A stretch of 64,000 nucleotides of DNA from Micavibrio aeruginosavorus EPB (GTDB taxonomy: Bacteria > Pseudomonadota > Alphaproteobacteria > Micavibrionales > Micavibrionaceae), in the NCBI RefSeq assembly GCF_000348745.1, contig NC_020812.1, positions 1,621,444-1,685,443 of the forward strand, read 5' to 3'. The notes beneath the pieces were generated by a model. It worked only from the letters and a program-made list of their open reading frames with translations. It was not told where the DNA came from and searched no databases. Each line of letters begins with the position of its first letter. The stretch's first letter is position 1. Position numbers and translations under genes: made by a program. This document shows, in pieces, positions 36,421 to 46,362 of the stretch.

Positions 36421-38508
36421 TTAGCGCGTTGCACGCCCGTTTTCCGCCCCGTTCAACGGCTGTAAGTAGCTGATATGAATGGGCGCATTCGATGTTTTTT
36501 GCACTTTGGCAAATTTGTGGCGGTACACAAAAACGCCTTCCATCACGCGTTGTATATAGTTACGCGTTTCGGCCACCGGAATGATTTCGATCCAATCGAG
36601 CATATCAATCTCGCCTTTACGCGGATCACCAAACTCTGCCAACCACTGGCTCACCCGCCCCGGTCCGGCATTATAGGCGGCAATCGCCAAAGGGTAGTGC
36701 CCGTCATAGCGGCGCAACATCTGGTCGATGTAAAGCGATCCCAGTTTCACGTTATGATCCGGGCGGGCCGTCAACCAATCCGTCTGGTGCGACATGCCGG
36801 CTTTCTTCGCCGTTTCCTTGGCGGTCGCGGGCATCAACTGCATCAGACCACGCGCACCGGCGGGGCTTTGCGCTTTTGTATCAAACGCACTTTCCTGTTT
36901 GATGATCCCGTGCACCAACGCCCATTCCGTATCAACGTTTTTCATCCGCGACAACATGGTGGGGAAGGCGAAATCGGCCAGAACGTAGCCTTTCTTCTGC
37001 GCTTCCTTGGCCACGGCCAGTGCCGTGTCAGGCTGGCTGAATTCCGTTGCCAGATCGGCGGCCAGATGGAAATCATCATGCGTTTTGGCCTGCACCGCAA
37101 AAGCCCGCAGGAACGATGATGAATAATCATTCAGCCCCGCACGCTTGAACAACCGCGCCGCCTGAACCATGTCATGCTTTTCAAACGCCGTACGGGCCTG
37201 CATCGTTAAATCCGGCATGGCGGTGACCAGCGTATCATCCCGCCCCAGCTTGCCGAGTGCCATCTGGCCATAGAACGTGGTGGAATACACCGCACCCGCC
37301 TCGTACCATTTGCGGGCAATGTCCTTGTGCCCCAAGGCTTCGCTGGCCATCCCGGCCCAGAATGCGGCCCGCCCGCGTGTAATGGGCATGGACGAATTGT
37401 GATAAAGCCGTTCAAAATGCTCGAACGCTTCCCATGGACGTTTCACAAAACGCAACGCCAGCCAACCCGCAACAAATTCCGCATCGGCAAAGGACGCACC
37501 CTCTTTGGTGCCGTGTTTCGCGGCCAGCAGATAGGCACTTTCATACTGTTTCCGTTCGATCAGGCGGCGCACCATGATATGACGTTCCCGCCACCACGCA
37601 TCCGGATCCGGTTGCGTGTAGGCTGGCGGCGCGTTATGGAGGATTTCAATCGCCTTAAAATCCATGTCTTTCTTCCGGCGCCAGCGCAAACGCTCCAGCA
37701 TCAAACCCGGATCATTTTGCAAATTGGCGGGCACGCGGGCCACGGCCCCATCCACCCCCGGTGACATCGCCGCCAACGCGATGCGCGCCTCGGCCAATTG
37801 CGGATAACCACGGCCCAATATATTCGCAATACCACGGGCCGCCGATTGATAGTCACGCGACAACAACATGTTCAAGCGTTTGATATGGGCATCACGCGTG
37901 ATGGTTTTTCCCCATGTCCGCAAAAACTTGTCCTGTGATTCCGGGCCGAACGCCGTGTCCGCCCACCACGTATTCAAAATGGCGGGAATATCCTTGTTCG
38001 CCCCGGCGGCGCGCAGGGCGGACAGATACAGCATCATGCCATCCGCCGTTTGCGGTTTGTATGTGTTGAACCATTGCACCACATCCTGAATCGGCGTGTC
38101 GGATGACACGGATTTTTCGGCGCTCAGGCGCAACGCCCCCTGACGCGGCCAACTTGGAATTTGTCCGACAAAACTTGAGATGCGGCGGAAATTATGCGGC
38201 CCCGCCTTTTGCGTATAATACATCCAGTAATAGATGCGCGCCGCCAGCGGATCACGCGTTTGCGCGATCAGGCTTTCAGCGTAGGACCAGCTCCCCTGCG
38301 CCGCGGCCTGTAGCGCCTTAACGGTCAGGGCGGCATCATTCGCCGACATCCCGACAACCGGGGCCGATTTTGCCGCAAACGCCATGGACGGCCCCCAGCC
38401 GCCCCCCTGCGCCGCACCATACGGCGATGGTTGCGGAACAAAAGCCGCCAAAATCAGTGCCAAGGCCCCTGCATACGCAGCTTTCTTGAACACGCGGCCC
38501 GTTGGCAT
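36421..38508 (-). CDS. Soluble lytic murein transglycosylase (Slt70-like)
   Basis: Start chosen at the ATG at 38508, just before a signal peptide (VFKKAAYAGALALILAAF); earlier in-frame codons would run into divergent dapA. The 695-residue precursor has a helical superhelix (about 60-520) and a C-terminal SLT domain with catalytic E539 in HGIIKQESAFD, then GLMQLMPATA and AAYNAGPGRV. It cleaves peptidoglycan to 1,6-anhydro muropeptides in the periplasm. Confidence 0.92.
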   Translation of the reverse strand: MPTGRVFKKAAYAGALALILAAFVPQPSPYGAAQGGGWGPSMAFAAKSAPVVGMSANDAALTVKALQAAAQGSWSYAESLIAQTRDPLAARIYYWMYYTQKAGPHNFRRISSFVGQIPSWPRQGALRLSAEKSVSSDTPIQDVVQWFNTYKPQTADGMMLYLSALRAAGANKDIPAILNTWWADTAFGPESQDKFLRTWGKTITRDAHIKRLNMLLSRDYQSAARGIANILGRGYPQLAEARIALAAMSPGVDGAVARVPANLQNDPGLMLERLRWRRKKDMDFKAIEILHNAPPAYTQPDPDAWWRERHIMVRRLIERKQYESAYLLAAKHGTKEGASFADAEFVAGWLALRFVKRPWEAFEHFERLYHNSSMPITRGRAAFWAGMASEALGHKDIARKWYEAGAVYSTTFYGQMALGKLGRDDTLVTAMPDLTMQARTAFEKHDMVQAARLFKRAGLNDYSSSFLRAFAVQAKTHDDFHLAADLATEFSQPDTALAVAKEAQKKGYVLADFAFPTMLSRMKNVDTEWALVHGIIKQESAFDTKAQSPAGARGLMQLMPATAKETAKKAGMSHQTDWLTARPDHNVKLGSLYIDQMLRRYDGHYPLAIAAYNAGPGRVSQWLAEFGDPRKGEIDMLDWIEIIPVAETRNYIQRVMEGVFVYRHKFAKVQKTSNAPIHISYLQPLNGAENGRATR

Positions 38509-38583
38509 TAGAGTGAGAACGTTTTTAGACAACAGGCCCGTCAAGGACCGGCCAAACGGCGCACGCGCCAAAAGGATATGACC

Positions 38584-39504
38584 ATGCCCACCATTCGCTT
38601 CCGCGGCGCAATGACCGCCCTGATCACCCCCTTCGTCAACAACGCGGTTGACTGGAAGGCGTATGACGATCTGGTTGAATGGCAGGTTGAGCAAGGCATT
38701 CATGGTGTTGTCGCCTGTGGTACCACGGGTGAATCGCCGACTTTGACGAAAGATGAACATAAATCCATTGTCGAACGCACCGTTGCCGTGGTCAAGGGGC
38801 GCGTGCCGGTCATTGCCGGAACGGGCAGTTACTCCACAGATTTAAGCATTGAAACCACCCTGTTCGCCCAAAATGCCGGGGCGGATGCCGCCTTGGTTGT
38901 AACCCCCTATTATAACAAACCGACCCAGGACGGTTTGTACGCCCATTTCAAGGCCATCCATGATGCCACCAATATCCCGATTCTGATTTACAACATTCCG
39001 GGCCGCAGCGTTGTCGACATGACCAACGACACCATGGTCCGTTTGGCCGAACTGCCACGCATCGCCGGGGTCAAGGATGCGACCGGGCAACTGGACCGCC
39101 CGACCTTGATCAAGGCCCGGGTGAAGGATGATTTCTGCCTGATCTCCGGTGACGATGGCTCGGCCCCCGGTTATCTGGCCCAGGGCGGACACGGGGTTAT
39201 TTCCGTCATTTCCAACCTCGCCCCGCGTGACAGCGCCGCGATGCAGGATGCATGGGTTGCAGGGGATTTGAAAACATTCGCGGAATTGCGCGATAAACTG
39301 GCACCCCTCTGCCGCGCCACCATGATTGAAACATCCCCGGCCCCGGTCAAATACGGTGCCGCCCGCATGGGGCTGTGCCGGGATGAGGTGCGCCTGCCCC
39401 TGGTGCCCGCGACCGCCAACGCCCGCGCCGTAATGGACGAGGCGATGGAAAAGGCCGGCTTGATTTCCGCCGGAAGTGGCACCATAGTGCGGGCCCATGG
39501 CTAA
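38584..39504 (+). CDS. dapA: 4-hydroxy-tetrahydrodipicolinate synthase
   Basis: I prefer the ATG at 38584, seven bases after AAAGGA, over the one at 38578, which is only one base from it; 306 residues. DapA condenses pyruvate and aspartate semialdehyde for lysine and peptidoglycan. Visible: GTTGESPTL (46-54), Y136 in IYNIPGRS, and Schiff-base K164 in GVKDATG. It overlaps smpB by 8 bases, a common alphaproteobacterial pair. Confidence 0.96.
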   Translation: MPTIRFRGAMTALITPFVNNAVDWKAYDDLVEWQVEQGIHGVVACGTTGESPTLTKDEHKSIVERTVAVVKGRVPVIAGTGSYSTDLSIETTLFAQNAGADAALVVTPYYNKPTQDGLYAHFKAIHDATNIPILIYNIPGRSVVDMTNDTMVRLAELPRIAGVKDATGQLDRPTLIKARVKDDFCLISGDDGSAPGYLAQGGHGVISVISNLAPRDSAAMQDAWVAGDLKTFAELRDKLAPLCRATMIETSPAPVKYGAARMGLCRDEVRLPLVPATANARAVMDEAMEKAGLISAGSGTIVRAHG

Positions 39505-39988
39505 GAAAGACAAGAAAACAGGCTTAATTTCTGTCAACCAGACGGTTACCGATAACCGCCGGGCCCGTTTTGATTACCATTTGGAAGAAAAATTCGATGC
39601 CGGGATTGAATTGACCGGCACCGAAGTCAAATCCCTGCGCCATGGGCAATGCAGCCTGAACGAAGCCTTTGCCGCCGATCATGACGGTGAAATCTGGCTG
39701 TATAATTGCTATATCGCCGAATATCAGCAGGCGGGCACCCATTTGCAACACGCCCCGCGCCGCCCGCGCCGCCTTCTGCTGAAAAAGAAGGAAATTCACC
39801 GTTTGATGGGGGCCGTGACCCGTGACGGATACACCATCGTGCCGGTGAAGCTGTATTTCAACGGCAAAGGCCTGGCCAAGGTGGAAATCGCGCTGGCCAA
39901 GGGCAAAAAGCAATACGACAAACGCGAAACCAGCAAAGAACGCGACTGGGGCCGCCAGAAACAGCGCCTGCTCAAGTCCCGGGAATAG
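39497..39988 (+). CDS. smpB: SsrA-binding protein
   Basis: A 163-residue protein of standard length. It binds tmRNA and places it in stalled ribosomes. Family marks are NRRARFDYHLEEKFDAGIEL, TGTEVKSLRHGQCSLNEAF and the basic tail KKQYDKRETSKERDWGRQKQ. Its start lies inside the end of dapA. Confidence 0.97.
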   Translation: MAKKDKKTGLISVNQTVTDNRRARFDYHLEEKFDAGIELTGTEVKSLRHGQCSLNEAFAADHDGEIWLYNCYIAEYQQAGTHLQHAPRRPRRLLLKKKEIHRLMGAVTRDGYTIVPVKLYFNGKGLAKVEIALAKGKKQYDKRETSKERDWGRQKQRLLKSRE

Positions 39989-40045
39989 CCCCCACCCCCA
40001 ATTTTTGTTACACTATACGTTCGAAATACAGAACGGAGGATTGGT

Positions 40046-40768
40046 GTGACATTTTTTCGGACCCTGACATTGGCGTTGTGCGTGGGCTGTGCGTTTGGTT
40101 TTTCAACCCCGTCATATGCAACCGACAGCGCCGCCCCGGCGGCACCGGCGGAGGCCATTCCCGCAAAACCGGAAACGCCGATTGATGTCGCCAACGAAAT
40201 GGCGCGGCGCTTGCGCGCGTGCAAGGACATTCAATTATCGATGACACGCCTGCGCTGCTATGACGACACGCTGGCCGATTATAATTTGCAAACCCTGACA
40301 CTGGCCGATCTGGGGCAGGACATTGGCAAATGGGATATCATCAACGAAAAATCCAGCATTTCGGGCCGCCACAACATCATGCTGAGCCTGAAAGCCAACG
40401 CCCCGATCATGACACCAAGAGAGGGTAATGTATGGCCGACATTGGTGATGCGCTGCCGGGACGGACAGACGGAATCCTATTTGGTGTTTCACGTCAATCT
40501 GGCCGATAAAAGCAAAAACACCCGCCCCCGTACCGCCATCACCACACGCTTTGACGGCGGCAAAGCAACGACAGTAATTTGGGATTTGTCCCAGGATAAT
40601 TTGGGTGCCTTCGCCCCTGATGCCAACGCATTGATTGAAGCCGCTTTGCAGAGCGAACGTTTATACACGCAAGTCACCCCGCCGACGAAAAGCATGATCG
40701 AATCCACGTTCGATCTGCGTGGCTTGGACAAGGCGATCGTGCCGTTAAAAAACGCCTGCGCAAAATAA
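40046..40768 (+). CDS. Exported VasI-like protein
   Basis: A 240-residue precursor starting at GTG after GGAGGA, with a signal peptide (1-26, ending SYA) and a Pro/Ala-rich linker. The core has C-x-DIQLSMTRLRCYDDTLADY, then W-D and a MRCRDGQTESYLVFH strand, which is the pattern of VasI/TagO-like proteins linked to type VI secretion. No other type VI gene is present in the window, so a role there is only a family guess. It ends at a shared terminator. Confidence 0.7.
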   Translation: MTFFRTLTLALCVGCAFGFSTPSYATDSAAPAAPAEAIPAKPETPIDVANEMARRLRACKDIQLSMTRLRCYDDTLADYNLQTLTLADLGQDIGKWDIINEKSSISGRHNIMLSLKANAPIMTPREGNVWPTLVMRCRDGQTESYLVFHVNLADKSKNTRPRTAITTRFDGGKATTVIWDLSQDNLGAFAPDANALIEAALQSERLYTQVTPPTKSMIESTFDLRGLDKAIVPLKNACAK

Positions 40769-40798
40769 CAATCTACGCCACCATATCATGAGAAAGAA

Positions 40799-40832
40799 AA
40801 AGCCCGCCGGGGGAGATCGGCGGGCTTCTTTT
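40799..40832. terminator. Bidirectional terminator between the VasI-like gene and recA
   Basis: AGCCCGCCG at 40801-40809 pairs with CGGCGGGCT at 40818-40826. A-rich sequence lies on the left and T-rich on the right, so it can stop both convergent transcripts. Confidence 0.85.
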
Positions 40833-40868
40833 CCTTGGTGCTGAAACCAAACTTTTAATTAAAGGCGC

Positions 40869-42035
40869 TTAGCTTGCCTTACGGCCACGCTTCGGTGCGG
40901 CATCATCGTCCGTCGTGTCAACGGTATCATTCACCGCTTCCATTGTGGCGTCAGACGCTTCTTCTGCACTTTCCGGACCGACCAGCATGGCATCGGCAAC
41001 AACACCCGCCTTGGTACGGATTTCGTTTTCCAGCTTTGCGGCCACTTCCGGGTTATCACGCATAAATTGTTTCGCGTTTTCACGGCCCTGCCCGATGCGT
41101 TGACCGTCATAGGAGAACCAGGCACCGGATTTTTCAACCAGGTTGCCCTGAACGCCCAAATCGATCAACTCACCCATCTTGGAAATCCCTTCACCAAACA
41201 TGATGTCGAATTCCACCTGACGGAACGGCGGGGCCATTTTGTTTTTCACGACCTTCACGCGCGTCTGGTTTCCGACCGGGTTTTCCTTGTCCTTGATCGT
41301 ACCGATGCGGCGAATATCCAGACGGACGGACGCGTAGAATTTCAGCGCGTTCCCACCGGTTGTGGTTTCCGGGGAACCGAACATCACACCGATTTTCATA
41401 CGGATCTGGTTGATGAAAATAACGATGGTGCGGGACCGGGAAATGGAGCCGGTAATTTTACGCAAAGCCTGCGACATCAAACGCGCCTGCAAACCAACGT
41501 GGGAGTCGCCCATCTCGCCTTCCAATTCCGCGCGCGGAACCAGAGCAGCCACCGAGTCAATCACCAGAACATCCAGCGCACCGGAGCGCACCAGCGTATC
41601 GGCAATTTCCAGCGCCTGTTCACCCGTATCCGGCTGGGAGATCAGCAGGTCATCAATATTCACGCCCAATTTCTTGGCATAGGACGGGTCCAGTGCGTGT
41701 TCGGCGTCAACGATGGCGCATGTACCGCCGGCCTTCTGCGCTTCGGCAATCACCTGCAAAGCCAGCGTGGTTTTACCTGACGATTCCGGACCGAACACTT
41801 CGATAATCCGGCCACGCGGCAAACCGCCAATGCCCAGCGCGATATCCAGCCCCAGCGAGCCCGTCGACACGGCCTCAACCTGCATCGGGTTGGTATCCCC
41901 CGTCAGTTTCATAATCGAACCCTTGCCAAAAGCGCGTTCGATCTGCGCCAGAGCGGCGTCCAGAGCTTTTGATTTTTCGGCGTTGCTGCGTTGTTCCATT
42001 GCGGTATCTGCCTTGTTCATAGAAGTGACGGTCAT
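40869..42035 (-). CDS. recA: Recombinase RecA
   Basis: Start chosen at the ATG at 42035, preceded by AGGGGA; 388 residues. Walker A is GPESSGKT (82-89), followed by the canonical [20 protein letters not shown] and [20 protein letters not shown]. The acidic C-terminal tail is longer than usual (about 45 residues, ending in RKAS). RecA drives homologous recombination and SOS induction. The upstream region holds a 12-base inverted repeat. Confidence 0.97.
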   Translation of the reverse strand: MTVTSMNKADTAMEQRSNAEKSKALDAALAQIERAFGKGSIMKLTGDTNPMQVEAVSTGSLGLDIALGIGGLPRGRIIEVFGPESSGKTTLALQVIAEAQKAGGTCAIVDAEHALDPSYAKKLGVNIDDLLISQPDTGEQALEIADTLVRSGALDVLVIDSVAALVPRAELEGEMGDSHVGLQARLMSQALRKITGSISRSRTIVIFINQIRMKIGVMFGSPETTTGGNALKFYASVRLDIRRIGTIKDKENPVGNQTRVKVVKNKMAPPFRQVEFDIMFGEGISKMGELIDLGVQGNLVEKSGAWFSYDGQRIGQGRENAKQFMRDNPEVAAKLENEIRTKAGVVADAMLVGPESAEEASDATMEAVNDTVDTTDDDAAPKRGRKAS

Positions 42036-42127
42036 TTGATATCCCCTGATTTTGCATGGCCGGGCTGGCTTTGCAACGCAAGTCCCGGTCGTTTTTGATT
42101 CTGTCCTCTGATTGCAACTGTACCGCA

Positions 42128-42161
42128 TTTGTTCTCTTTGTAAAGCGTAAAAGAGAACAAA
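42128..42161. promoter_or_regulatory. Inverted repeat upstream of recA
   Basis: TTTGTTCTCTTT at 42128-42139 is matched perfectly by AAAGAGAACAAA at 42150-42161 with a ten-base gap, 93 bases before the recA start. Each arm contains a GTTC/GAAC core as in LexA boxes, but the usual alphaproteobacterial direct repeat with seven bases between cores is absent. It may be a regulator site or a terminator-like hairpin for the small membrane protein gene upstream. Confidence 0.45.
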
Positions 42162-42208
42162 ATAAAAACATTTGAGGATAAGAAGGATTTATATTCTAAT
42201 TCAATGAA

Positions 42209-42673
42209 TTAGGCCGCACGAAGCGCCGCGAACGCGATCCGGGTTGATTGCCACATATCCGCCGCCCCCCGGCACGTCACCCGCCATCCCAGCGCAATGC
42301 CCCGGACAGAATCGGCCTGGGGCCGATCCACCGAAGGACGAATAAAGCCCATGTAATTTTCCATGAGCACAGGCGGACGCACCGCGGCGGCAAAACTGCT
42401 GCGCAGGGCCTTCGCCCCCGGCAAAATCGGAATAGCCGCATAAAGCCCTGTCAGCGCCAACAGCACCGTGCTGCCGCCCGGAACAGGCAGTGGCGTCGTT
42501 AAACAAACCATATAGGCCATGAAGAATGGATAGAGCCACGGGCGTTTTTGCGTGCCCTCACGGACCATGCCCGACAGAGTTTCGGCCAGCGCTGCGCTCC
42601 GCAGGCTGTTGCGTCCCCAGAATGACAGCCGGTTAAACCGAGCCGTCAAACTCTCGTCATACGCAGTTCCCAT
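42209..42673 (-). CDS. Uncharacterised membrane-associated protein
   Basis: The ATG at 42673 gives 154 residues; a TTG at 42685 is possible. A hydrophobic region spans about residues 44-85 (YPFFMAYMVCLTTPLPVPGG, TVLLALTGLYAAIPIL), with a soluble, tryptophan-containing end. I do not recognise a family. It lies 48 bases upstream of the recA inverted repeat, on the same strand. Confidence 0.6.
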   Translation of the reverse strand: MGTAYDESLTARFNRLSFWGRNSLRSAALAETLSGMVREGTQKRPWLYPFFMAYMVCLTTPLPVPGGSTVLLALTGLYAAIPILPGAKALRSSFAAAVRPPVLMENYMGFIRPSVDRPQADSVRGIALGWRVTCRGAADMWQSTRIAFAALRAA

Positions 42674-42842
42674 AGATGATCCCAAACCTTACCCTGCGCC
42701 GATTTTTCGGCTTTGTTGCCTTTAGTCTACACAAAAAAACAAGGCGTTAGAAGGCGGGAGCGCACGGGACAAAAAACTTGCGCAATTTTCCATATGTTTA
42801 TACGATCCCCCCATAAAACAAGCCAAAAGGCAGGAGGCGGAC

Positions 42843-43460
42843 ATGAACGGAACGCGATCAAAAATTCAAGGCCATGCCACAGGAATCGTCGCCGCCCTGA
42901 CATTGGGCTGCGCCCTCGCGTTTAACACCGCCAGCGCGGCACCGACCACCACCTCTGCGGAACAATCTCTGCACCTGCACAATCTTCACACCAAGGAAAC
43001 GATCAACGTCGTTTACAAGCGGGATGGGAAATATGTCCCCGCCGGATTGCAGCAGATCAATCACCTTCTGCGCGATCACCGCCGGAACGAGGAAACACAG
43101 ATCAACCCCAAAACGCTCGACCGCCTTTACGACATTGGTCAGGCGGTCAAACGCTATAGCCCGGGCATCCGCATCAAGTTTGAAATTATTTCCGGCTACC
43201 GCGCCTTGCAAACCAACAATGCCCTGCGCGCAGCCGGTGGCGCGCAAGGGAAAGATTCCCAACACACGCACGGTAACGCCATTGATTTCCGCATCCCGGG
43301 CGTCAGCACCGAAACATCACGCGATGTGGCATGGTGCACGGGGTCCGGCGGCGTTGGATATTATAAACAGGACGGGTTCGTGCATATCGACACCGCCCGC
43401 AAACGATTCTGGCCCGCCAACTGGAACCCGGCCCACATCAATTGCGCAAAATTTAAATAA
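42843..43460 (+). CDS. DUF882/YcbK-type M15 peptidase
   Basis: A 205-residue exported protein: a signal peptide (1-32), then a Peptidase_M15_2 domain. The zinc site is H143 and D148 in HTHGNAIDF and H181 in FVHID. SGYRALQTNNAL and GGVGYY are also typical. Such enzymes cut peptide cross-links in peptidoglycan or are regulators of cell-wall enzymes. The upstream GGAGG supports the ATG. Confidence 0.9.
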   Translation: MNGTRSKIQGHATGIVAALTLGCALAFNTASAAPTTTSAEQSLHLHNLHTKETINVVYKRDGKYVPAGLQQINHLLRDHRRNEETQINPKTLDRLYDIGQAVKRYSPGIRIKFEIISGYRALQTNNALRAAGGAQGKDSQHTHGNAIDFRIPGVSTETSRDVAWCTGSGGVGYYKQDGFVHIDTARKRFWPANWNPAHINCAKFK

Positions 43461-43486
43461 CCCAACAACAGGAAAGATAGAACCCC

Positions 43487-43750
43487 ATGGAAAAGCTCCC
43501 CTATTTCACAAAAACCTTTCTCGAAAAGCGTGAAGCACACATGTACAGCGCGGAGAACACAAGCAAATCCAGACAAGCCTTCAACAAGGCCGTCCTTTTA
43601 TCAGCAGGCGTTGCCTCTGCAATTGAACTTGGGGTGCTGGGTCTCGGCTTGGGTGAAGAGTCCCAATACATGAAAAAAGTATCACAGGCCGTCGACAAAA
43701 AATTGTCGACCCAGAAAGACCCGTCGCGGTCCTATTCAATATCGGCCTGA
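43487..43750 (+). CDS. Small hypothetical protein with one hydrophobic segment
   Basis: An 87-residue ORF, 26 bases after the peptidase gene, with AGGAAAG upstream. A hydrophobic stretch spans about 34-54 (AVLLSAGVASAIELGVLGLG). No family is recognised. Codon use is not clearly that of its neighbours, so it may not be real. Confidence 0.4.
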   Translation: MEKLPYFTKTFLEKREAHMYSAENTSKSRQAFNKAVLLSAGVASAIELGVLGLGLGEESQYMKKVSQAVDKKLSTQKDPSRSYSISA

Positions 43751-43776
43751 CTTTTTAGCCGAAATTGAAGAAGCGT

Positions 43777-46311
43777 TTACTCTTCCAACGCTTCCTTCAC
43801 TTTCGCCGCCAGCTGTTTCAACGTAAACGGCTTGGGCAGGAACCAGATATTTTCACCCATGTGTTCTTTCAGCTTCTCTTCCGTATAACCGGAAACGAAG
43901 ATGATTTTCAAACTTGGGTTTTCCTGGCGCAGGCGGCGGGCCAGGGTCGGCCCGTCCATATTCGGCATGATCACATCGGTCACGACCAGATCCACCGGCA
44001 TGGTGCCACCGTGTTTTTCCTTGAGCGATTCAATAACGGCCAGAGCCGCTTCGCCGCTTTCGGCGTCCAGAACCTCGTACCCCTTGTTCGTCAGGGCGCG
44101 GGTGGAGAAAGTCCGCACGGCGTCCTCGTCTTCGACCAGCAGGATGCGCGCGGTCCCGGTCAGGTCGCGCGTTGTATCTTCCTCAACATCCTTGTGATCG
44201 TCATGTTCAATTTCGGTATCGGACAGGCGCGGCAGATAGATGGTGAAGGTCGTGCCCTCACCCACCACACTGTCGATGCCCAGATATCCGCCCGTCTGCC
44301 GCACGATCCCGTACACGGTGGCCAGGCCGAGGCCCGTGCCCTGCCCCACTTCTTTCGTGGTGAAGAACGGCTCCAGAATGCGGGCCATGTTTTCCGGCGG
44401 AATACCGCACCCGGTATCCGTCACCGCAATCGCAACCCAATCACCCGCGGGCATTTCATCGGTGCCGCAGGTCATGGGCGCATCGTTACGGAACGCGCGT
44501 GTTTCAACGGTCAATTGCCCGCCGCCATCCATGGCATCGCGCGCATTCACGGCCAGGTTGATCAACACCTGTTCCATCTGGCCCACGTCGACGCGCACCA
44601 GACCAAGGTCGGAACCATGCACGACATCCAAATCGATATTCGCACCAATCAAACGGCGCAGCAGATGCGAAATTTCCGTGAGGATATCGGTGATATCCTG
44701 CACCTTCGGCCGCAAGGTCTGTTGCCGTGAGAACGCCAGCAACTGGCGCACGAGGTTCGCGGCGCGGTTGGCGTTTTGTTTGATCTGCATAATGTCCGAG
44801 AAGGACGGATCACCCGGCTTGTGCCGCAACAGCAACAGATCACAGAACCCGATCATCGCGGTCAGCAAATTGTTAAAGTCGTGCGCGACGCCACCGGCCA
44901 GTTGCCCGATGGCCTGCATCTTCTGTGATTGCACGAATTGCGCTTCCAGCGCTTTCTGGCGGCTCAAATCAATAAAATGCAGAACCACGCCGTCACTGCC
45001 GCGAAAACGGCGGGCGAACATTTGCGTCGTCACGTTACCTTCAAGACCAAGGAGCGTCACCTCCATCGGCGCAGGCATGGCGGCCACACCCTTTTGCGGG
45101 GCATGAACGATTTTATCCAGTGCGTCCATCACGGCGGCGCGGTCATCTTCGTGGATCAACCCTTCGAAATGGCGACCTTCAAACGTTTCCACCTGACCAT
45201 TCAGCATCGAGGCCAGCGCATGGTTCACGTCGCCCAGAACGCCATCGGCATTCAGCATGGCGATACCCAGCGGTGCCTCTTCGAAGAACCGTTGGAAGCG
45301 GTCTTCGGAGGCTTTCAACGCCTGCTTCATCGCGCGTTCCGCGGTCAAATCGTGGACAACGCCGCGCGTCCGCACCGCACCGTCGGCTTCGTTCACCACG
45401 GCTTGGGAAATGGATGCCGTGAAGGTTTTGCCCGCCGGGCCCTTCATCAGCAATTCAACAACCTGTTTCGCCCCGCCCCCTTCGACAACGTCATAGGGAT
45501 GCGCATCCACCGGCGGCTGATCCAGATAAGTGTGCAAATGCCCGTGCGCCAGCAGGTTTTCGATATCTTCACCCAGCCAACGGGCCAGCGTGGCATTCAC
45601 GAACACGAATTTCCCGGTTTCATCGACGGAGAAGAACCCCACCGGGGCATTGTCGGTAAAGTCGATCAGCTTTTCGCGTTCTTCGCGCACGGCGCGGTCA
45701 TTGGCGCGCTGTTCGCTGATATCATCAATACGCCAGTGAATATATCCCGCCCACCCGGCGATCGGCTGGGCCGTGACGATAAACCAATAATCGGAATCGC
45801 CGCGCACGCTGTGCAATTCGATGGAATCCGTCAAGCCACGATGCGCCTGATCCGCCAACAGGCGGAAATGCATGGCGGCTTCGTCGTCATCGGTAAAAAA
45901 TTGCGCCAGCGTTTGTAAATTGGGCGCACCAATACCGTCACATAATTCGGAAAAACGCTGGTTGAAATAAATGCTGTTATCCGCGCCATCGGTGATCAGG
46001 CGCGCCCCACGGCTACCCTCCAGCACCTCACGCAACAACGCGCGTTCTTTTTCCTGTTTGGCGTGCAGCTTAAACCCGCGCTGCATCAAAAACGCCACCC
46101 CGGTGGCCAGCAGGAACGCCGCCCCGGCCACCGCAACGCTCTCACGCGGCACATCCATAAACATGGCCACGCCCGTACACACGGCGGCATAGGCCACAAT
46201 CGCACTGGATGCCATCAGCAAACGGCGGCGACTGCTCGGCGCGGGGGTATCCCCCCCGCTTTGGGCGGAACGATGATGACGGGCAATAAATTCAGAATGA
46301 TCGGTGCGCAT
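43777..46311 (-). CDS. cckA: Hybrid histidine kinase CckA
   Basis: The ATG at 46311 gives 844 residues, one at 46344 gives 855; neither has a clear ribosome site. Numbered from 46344: two membrane helices (43-62, 70-87), three PAS-type segments (about 100-215, 225-335, 345-460), HisKA with H488 in GGVAHDFNNLL, HATPase with GTGLGLATVYGIV, and a receiver with D790 in VVTDVIMPNMDG. CckA is the master cell-cycle kinase that feeds CtrA. Its place beside flhB-fliR-fliQ is conserved in alphaproteobacteria. Confidence 0.92.
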   Translation of the reverse strand: MRTDHSEFIARHHRSAQSGGDTPAPSSRRRLLMASSAIVAYAAVCTGVAMFMDVPRESVAVAGAAFLLATGVAFLMQRGFKLHAKQEKERALLREVLEGSRGARLITDGADNSIYFNQRFSELCDGIGAPNLQTLAQFFTDDDEAAMHFRLLADQAHRGLTDSIELHSVRGDSDYWFIVTAQPIAGWAGYIHWRIDDISEQRANDRAVREEREKLIDFTDNAPVGFFSVDETGKFVFVNATLARWLGEDIENLLAHGHLHTYLDQPPVDAHPYDVVEGGGAKQVVELLMKGPAGKTFTASISQAVVNEADGAVRTRGVVHDLTAERAMKQALKASEDRFQRFFEEAPLGIAMLNADGVLGDVNHALASMLNGQVETFEGRHFEGLIHEDDRAAVMDALDKIVHAPQKGVAAMPAPMEVTLLGLEGNVTTQMFARRFRGSDGVVLHFIDLSRQKALEAQFVQSQKMQAIGQLAGGVAHDFNNLLTAMIGFCDLLLLRHKPGDPSFSDIMQIKQNANRAANLVRQLLAFSRQQTLRPKVQDITDILTEISHLLRRLIGANIDLDVVHGSDLGLVRVDVGQMEQVLINLAVNARDAMDGGGQLTVETRAFRNDAPMTCGTDEMPAGDWVAIAVTDTGCGIPPENMARILEPFFTTKEVGQGTGLGLATVYGIVRQTGGYLGIDSVVGEGTTFTIYLPRLSDTEIEHDDHKDVEEDTTRDLTGTARILLVEDEDAVRTFSTRALTNKGYEVLDAESGEAALAVIESLKEKHGGTMPVDLVVTDVIMPNMDGPTLARRLRQENPSLKIIFVSGYTEEKLKEHMGENIWFLPKPFTLKQLAAKVKEALEE

Positions 46312-46362
46312 AGTCCAAAGAATATGCCATATCGAACAAGGCATTAACAGGGGGAAATGGGC

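Noticed and set aside
40046-40768. Evidence for a type VI secretion locus
   Set aside because: Only one VasI-like gene is present; no tss genes lie in the window.
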